A stretch of 27,099 nucleotides of DNA from Phellopilus nigrolimitatus (lineage: Eukaryota > Basidiomycota > Agaricomycetes > Hymenochaetales > Hymenochaetaceae). The stretch covers positions 1 through 27,099 of the forward strand of contig JAJOHG010000350.1 in the NCBI GenBank assembly GCA_021029095.1, in the 5' to 3' direction. Every line of letters begins with the position of its first letter. The stretch's first letter is position 1. This document shows positions 20,773 to 27,099 of this stretch, piece by piece. The notes under the pieces are model-generated. The model worked only from the letters and a program-made list of their open reading frames with translations. It was not told where the DNA came from and did not search any database. The position numbers were made by a program, and so were the translations under genes.

Positions 20773-23700
20773 ATGACAGACGTTGAAGCGATACCGGTTG
20801 CAGTACCGGACCCGATGGGTACACTTGAGGAGAAGGCGCGCAACGCGCTGGCGGTCGAGGACGCCGCTGATGTAGCCACGAAGAGTTTCGAGGAGTTCGA
20901 GACGCGTTCGCTCTTGGAGAACACAGAGATTGAAGAGAAAGGGGCGGAGGATGCATCAAGTGATGAGAGCGGCGACGTTGTGGCTGATACTCCGGCATGT
21001 TCTGAAAACGTCGATGTCGTGGATGTCTCTCCTGTGAAAGCTACCGATGAGCCAGCGGAGGTTGCGGAGGTTGAGGTACGCGTTTAATTTTCCATTTTTT
21101 CAACGAGTCATCTCAGATTTCCTCTTTCGTGTCTTGTTACAGACCCTAACGAATGGAGACGTTATGGCTAAAACTGAGGCCGAAACTGAAGCTCCTGAAC
21201 CTATCGACGAAGCCGTTGACGGTTCTGCTATCAAGCCAGTTGTCGAAGAGGAATCTGTAACCGAATTTATTATCGAGGAAGTGGCTGAAGATGAAATTCC
21301 CACTGTTGATGAGTCAGTCGACTCTGAGAAGAAAGATGTTATTGAGGTTTGTGGCTTTTCACGCGTTCGTCTTTCAAACACGACGTTCATGATGTTGACA
21401 TTTTTCTCTACTACTTCTTGTATCCAGGAACTTTCCCTTGCGCAAGAACCTGTGGCTGCAGCTGCAACTGACCAGGCGAAAGAGCAGGAAGATGAGACAG
21501 GAGCTACTACGACCCCTGTGGAAACCACTGTGCCCGAACCGGTCGAAACCCCTAAGGAGGAATCAGTGAGTACAGAGCCTGTTACTTTTTCTGCGGAAGC
21601 TACAGAGGAGGAAGATGCTATTCTGGTAATTGTCTTTCAACACATTCTACATGCGAAAGGAAATATACTAAATGAGGATCGTCGGCACAGGAACCTACTA
21701 CCTCTCACGAAAGCGCGCAGTCTGAGGATGTCGCCGAAGATGCCAGCAAGGAGGATGAACCCACTGAGGTTGAGGAGCTCGCTCAGGATGAAGAACTCGC
21801 CAATGCCGAAGACAATGCAAAGGACGAGGAGATTCTCAAAGATGAAGAGCCCACCGAGACCGACGTCTCTCCTTCTGAACCCATCCCAGAGTCCGTTGCA
21901 GCTGCCGACGCTGTTGAAGAAGAAGTCGAGACCCTTGAGGAGACCAAAGTTGACGCTGCGACTGACGCTGCGACTGACGATGCTGCTAAAGAGCTCGCAT
22001 CTTCTCCAGACCAGGAACCAGAAGATGTCGCGGAAGTTGAAGTGGCAAAGACTTACGAGCTTTCTCACGCGCACGAGAATGACGAGGTTGAGGTCGACCA
22101 GCCGACGGAGGCGGAGATCGCGGCGGCAATTGAGACGAACGACGTGGAAGGCTCTACTCCGGAGGTAGAGGCAGCTGCTGATGCGGCTGAATCAGTTGAG
22201 GCAGAGGTTAGCAATTTCTCTTGCATACTAAGTGCATGCTACTCATTCACCTGCCATGGTTTGTTCTCACAGACCACGATTGATACCACCAGTGTCGCTA
22301 GTGCACCAGCCCCAACGGAATCCGAGCCGGAATCCATCGACTCAATCCCGACGGAGACGCTGTCCTCGTCCGCTGTACTAGAGGAGCAAACAGCAATATC
22401 CATCCCCAGCGACATTGAAGCCAAGGCTGGAGAAGAACCGGAAGAAGAGCCTGAAACTCCGGCAGCGAGTACTGAGGACCTTGCAGCTGGGCCAGCATTG
22501 TCATCATCGGCGCTGGCACCAGCCGCAGATGAGATCGCCGAAGCCCAAGACGAGCCTTCCGCGGAGTTCGTTGCCGACGCATTAGAAGAGAACGAAGTCG
22601 ACACCAAAGCGTCAGAAGACGCTGATGTTGAGCATATCGAGAAGGTCGCTTTTGAACCCACTGATGTCGCTGCGCCTGGCGATGCTCCTGTCGACTCGGC
22701 CGTCGAGGTGGAGGAGAAAGTGTCGCTGTTACCTGCAGGTGTTTCTCTTGGAGATGTGGCTCCTATTGGCGAGACTGTCGCTTGTGCCTTGAATGAAACG
22801 GATGAAGTCACATCAGAGGCTCCGGCAGAGGATGCCGTTGAAATGGCTGATGTTGACACCGAGGAAACTACGGCTACTCTTCCTCCCGCTGATATTCAAG
22901 ATGAGACTCTTGCCAGTGCTGTTGAAGAGGTCGTCCCTGCGAAGGACGACATAGCTGATCCGGAGGCGGAGTCTGTTGTCGCGAATGCGGAGGCTGATGG
23001 TCTGGACAGCACAGAGGCTCTTACTCCCGCTGTCGACGTGCCTTCCGATGACCTTGTCGCCGAGGGTACCAGAAGAAGCTGCTACGGATGCTCTTGCAGA
23101 TGTATCCGTCGCAGAGGATATTGAACAAGTCAGCGCTCCCGGCCCTGCTGAGGCGGTCCCCGAACTTACAGAGGAGGTTGCTATCGAGGATGATGCGCCC
23201 AGGCGGCTGGTCGAGTCTCCTCCTGCTCCCGAAGAGATTGTTGATGCGATTGAACACGTGGAGACGTCCACCGAGGCTTTCGCAGAAGCTAATGATGCGT
23301 CTGTGGACGTAGTAACAGCTGTTGAAGAGGCTACGAGTGTGGAGCCTGAGCTGAAGGAGCCCGTCGCTGAAGAGGAATTGCAGGTCGAGCCCGAGCAGAC
23401 GCTTGCTGAGATTCAGCCCGAAGAAACCATAGAACTTAACCCTATTGTTGTTTCGGAGACAGTATCTACCGCCGAACCCTCCGCAGAGCCGAAGTCAGAT
23501 GTCACTGAGGACGTTGTGGAAGAGCTCGGAATCTCTTCTGAGGATGCGGAAGAGCCAGCGCCTATTGTTGAGCCTGCTTCCGAACCAACGGAGCAGATCA
23601 TGATTGTGGACGCGACAGTCGACGCAATGGAAACACCAGCAGAGGAGGTTCTCACGTCCGCCAGTGAAATTGTAGAAGATGCCCCACTAGTTGGTGCAAC

Positions 23701-26700
23701 CGAACTCATTCCCGAGATTGTGAAAGATGCGAACGCCGCGGGCACAGATTGAGCATGTCCTTTATGCAACGTCGGAGCCTGCTGAGCTTGAAAAGTTGGA
23801 GGCCGAGACGACGATCGAGGCACCGGGCGAGGAGAGCATCGAGCAAGACCTCAAAGCTGAAACTGCTCAAGAAGTGACAGTCTTGGAGGAAGCAAGTGAA
23901 GCTGAAGTAATGGTTAAGGATGAGACTGTTGAAGAAAGCGTTCTTACGGCTTCTACTATACCTGAGGACTTCGCAGACATTGAACACGAAAATACCGACT
24001 TCCACGGCCGAAACCGAAGTGCAGGAGCCATTTGAGGAACGTGTGGCGGTCGTGACTGAGGCTTTCGAGGTCTCCCAAGATCTGGAAAATGTTGTTGGAA
24101 GGCTCAGTATCCGTGGATGAGCATATCAAGCTGTTGAAGAAGACAGCGAGTCTGTAGCTGCACCAGGGGACGAAGTCAAGTTCACAGCTGAGCGGGAGGA
24201 TGAAGACAAAGGAGATGTTGCAGGAGACCACGTGCCCTCGACCGTACAACATGCTGCATTGACTGAGCTCGTGGAAGATCCAGGCCATCAGGAATCGGAT
24301 TTAATAGAAGCCGAGGAGCCTGTATCCCTCGTGGTGGAAGAACCTGAAGCAGTGCAAACGGATGAGAGAACGATCGATGCAAAGCCTGAGGTCGTGACCA
24401 TCGAAGGACTTTCCTCCAAGGAGATTCCTACAACGCTTTCTGAGTTGTCTGTTCCCGACGTTCATGTTGAGCTGCCTACACCTTCAACGAAGTTATTTGA
24501 GCTTGATGAAGACGTCCTGGGGGATGAAGCGCCTGACATTTCGCTTGAAAGGAGGTTCGCTGCAGCGATCGGGGTCTCGCCCGAGCAGTTCACTCTACCT
24601 ATGCAGGAAAGCTCTGAGCCCATTGCTTCGGAGGAAGATTCTGTGGCCCCCACGGAAGCCAAAGAAGTGCAGCTCCAAGTCAGCGATGACGAAGCAAAGA
24701 AGGACGTTCTATCCGAAGAGGAGGCAAGTCTTATAATTTTACTGTTACATTGCGAGAATCAATTGTAACCAACTATTATCAGGTACCCGAGAAGCCTTAC
24801 GAACTGTCTTCAACTGAAGAGCAGGAGGAAAAGACAGATGTTGTTACCTCTGCCGCAAGCTTATCTGTCGGTCCAAAAGTCACGGACGCTCCAGAGAGGC
24901 CTAAGTCTCCTTGGACCCCTTCGTACTCAGTGACTACTCAAGGTCCTGGCATTTCCGATCCGTCCATGGACACTGATGAAGAAGACGTTGCGGAAGACAT
25001 CTCTGAGTCGAAGCTTGGTAAGACTAGTATTGTGGACCATGCTCAGGCGACGCGAGAAGGCCAGGTCAATTCTGTAGTGGAGGAAGCAATGCCATCTGCG
25101 TCAAAGTCTGAGCAGCAGCAACAAGAGGCAGAAAACGTGTTAATCACAGCTCCTCAAGATGCTTTCGATACAGAAGAACCGAATGACTCGACAGAAGTTG
25201 AACGTCCGAAATCCCGTACCCACCTTCGTACTCTGTCACGCAGATGGGCCCCGGCGAACCGGATAAACCTCAAGACAGTGAGGCTGGCGTCGATGATTCC
25301 GAAGCAGATCTCCAGGCGTCCAACGTCTCGGAAAACTCCTTATCGTTACAGCTGGGAGTCCCATCGTCAGGCAATGAGCTAGTGGATGGTGTGGTGTCTG
25401 AAGCATCTAGCAACGTTCCTGAGGCTCCTTTGAGCCCGAGGTCTGATCTGGGTATCTTGACACCCGGCTTCGACACGCGGTCAGAAGTCTCTGATGCTAG
25501 CCACGAACCGATCGCCCCGAACTCACCTAGGGGTGATCCCGATGGGACGTCCCTTGCGGACTCAGATATCAAGACACCAATTGTCATCGGTTCTAAAGTT
25601 GAAACGTCTGAGCAAGGCCTACCAGTGGACGCTCTAATAACTCCACTTCAAACGCCACTTCTTTTGACGGCGCAGAACAGCACGACTGAGCATGAGTTCG
25701 CAGAGTCCGGTGACGAGACATTCAGTGCGCTTACGGAGGCTGCAAATTCAGCCTTTGGGGACGTGGAGTCAAACTTCCTAGGCTCGACATCAGGTTCGGT
25801 GAGTAGCGTTCTCTTCCGCAATTCCGTTTTCTTTTTCGCTAATTCGATTTTCACCATAGTGGGTGCAGGAAACCGACATGGAAGGCTCCTCTCATGAAAA
25901 CTTCAGTCTGTACCAAGTTTTGAGTCTGATCTTTCAGCCTCGGACGTGAAATCTATCGACTCTCATCCCGACGTGGACATCTCAAAGAAATTTGTAGCGA
26001 CTAACTTAGAGACGTCTCCAGTTATTGTTGCACATCCTAGTGGCGATGCTACCATTGGAAGTGATCCGGAGGTGGTTGGCTTTGTCTCTTCGCAGAAGAA
26101 AGATCTATTGAATGGCGCCTCGGAGCTCACAACCATCCGTGACGAAAGTATGCAGGGTGATCCTTTGGACGGCCTTCCTGACATTTCTGTCTCAGCGCTG
26201 GCCATGCCCCGACTTGATGTTACAAGCGTGGCCACGGAAGTCCAACAGGGAGAGCTACCCACTGATCTCTCACTCAGCGCAGACAAGACACACATGGAAG
26301 TGCATCTATCGGATTCAGCATCTCGTCACACGGAAATGGCCGCGACAACTTCCGGCGTCGAGACCTTGACATTGAAGATGCCCGAAGTGGACGTCTTGGA
26401 AGGATCAGAAATCGATTCCTTCGATCCTTTAGACGAAGAAACTGCAGCGCATCTGTCTAACAAATCTCCGAGTCCTGTAGGGTCCATCACTCGTACATCG
26501 TCAGATACTGGTGGGAGACCGTTAAGTGTCACGCATGCTCTTGCACTGAAAACATTCCCATCCGCTTTCGCTCCCGCGAATAACTCAACCACTGATGATC
26601 TATCAGCGCCGGAAAAACCGAGGTATTTTTTTCTCTTTAAGCAGACATATTGAATTAAGGACCAAGTCTTCTGTTCTCAGGGCTGCATCAATGGTTGAAA

Positions 26701-26948
26701 GCAACGAGCTTTCGCCGCCAACGCCTCGTCGGCGTCTCGAATCGACTACGTCCACGTTGTATTTCCCTGGGGGATGGGTCACATCTCCCAGTCATCACGA
26801 ACGTCCATCACTTGAAGTAGCCACTGGTGAATTCAGCAAGCCTCTAGTAGAGGGAGGCCCGGCCGCGGTGGTCGCACCAGCAACTCCGATTGCGAAGTTG
26901 CCGCCAACGGACGAAGAAGAGAAGAAATGGCGGTGTGTTATAATGTAA
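20773..26948 (+). CDS. Very large acidic low-complexity protein with C-terminal CaaX box (reading frame broken in several places)
   Basis: No known family recognised. Clear exons: 20773-21075, 21143-21346, 21428-21625, 21691-22206, 22273 onward to 24723 (with breaks), 24783-25798 (one break), 25907-26622, 26681-26948. Introns are mostly GT-AG; that at 24724-24782 is GC-AG (gcaagt donor). The product would be about 1,900 residues, dominated by Glu, Ala, Val, Asp, Ser, Pro and Thr, with no signal peptide or membrane segment. A motif RPKSPWTPSYSVT recurs near 24895 and 25207. It ends EEEKKWRCVIM: CVIM is a classic farnesylation CaaX box after basic residues, so membrane tethering is predicted. 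The uninterrupted frame stops at 23122-23124 (TGA). Protein-like sequence continues in shifted frames after 23066, 23742, 23992, about 24098, about 24120 and 25215. These may be assembly errors, real mutations or missed introns. Confidence 0.72.
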
Positions 26949-27099
26949 ACCCAACGCTCCCAGGATTTGCTTTTAGAATTATGATTTACGATCTTCACGT
27001 ATATTTCTTCCAACCTTCTTACCATTACGACTTTGTTAACGAGTTAATTTTCTTTTCTTGGAGATTATAGTTCTTCCGATTGTCTCAAGCAGCACCACT
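26949..27099. other. 3' flank of the acidic CaaX gene
   Basis: AT-rich sequence after the TAA at 26946-26948, probably 3' UTR and terminator. No separate element is seen before the window ends. Confidence 0.5.

Noticed and set aside
22239..22859. 206-codon Ser/Ala-rich minus-strand frame
   Set aside because: Antisense of the acidic Glu/Ala-rich coding exon; Glu codons read backwards give Ser/Phe/Leu-type frames.
25799..25945. Apparent frame break before 25946
   Set aside because: A 108-nt GT-AG intron (25799-25906) restores frame exactly, so this one is not counted as a break.
1..27099. tRNA, rRNA, CRISPR, transposase or reverse-transcriptase sequences
   Set aside because: No T-loop/anticodon-type arrangement, no spaced identical repeats and no RT, integrase or transposase motif was seen on either strand.

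Overview
The window is nuclear DNA of a filamentous basidiomycete, most likely an agaricomycete. Its genes are split by many short (about 45-110 nt) GT-AG introns. The gene content is succinate dehydrogenase cytochrome b, a PRMT5-type arginine methyltransferase, a metacaspase/caspase-domain protease, a DUF6699-type protein and a Ser-rich GPI-anchored secreted protein. All gene models were spliced by hand from reading-frame continuity, splice-site fit and protein-family motifs. There was no transcript or database evidence.

Left third (1-7691): after about 770 bp with no recognised gene come two tandem minus-strand genes. SDHC is complete (five exons, 182 aa). An unrecognised multi-exon gene with a coiled-coil C-terminus follows, with its 5' end unresolved. 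Then comes an unusually long (~4 kb), GC-rich, repeat-studded stretch with no convincing gene, ending in a TATA box upstream of the next gene.

Middle (7692-15317): a plus-strand three-exon gene for a DUF6699-like protein has almost only G or C at third codon positions. About 1.9 kb of simple-sequence-rich spacer follows. Next is a 14-exon minus-strand metacaspase gene (673 aa) with intact catalytic His and Cys but a very long low-complexity insertion between its p20 and p10 parts. A possible small plus-strand gene or gene remnant starts on the same CCATGG palindrome as the metacaspase.

Right (15318-27099): all on the plus strand. A PRMT5 homologue (11 exons, 823 aa) has one predicted GC-AG intron. 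It is followed by a short secreted, GPI-anchored Ser/Thr-rich protein (8 exons, 239 aa). Last is a very long, highly acidic, low-complexity gene that ends in a textbook CaaX box (CVIM). That gene carries several single-base frame breaks, mostly in homopolymers, while its neighbours are intact.

The genes do not form an obvious pathway or cluster. Shared promoter words (CACGTG with ACGCGT) recur in three intergenic spots. The most noteworthy items are the acidic CaaX protein and its frame breaks, the inserted metacaspase and its overlapping divergent start, and the unrecognised coiled-coil gene.
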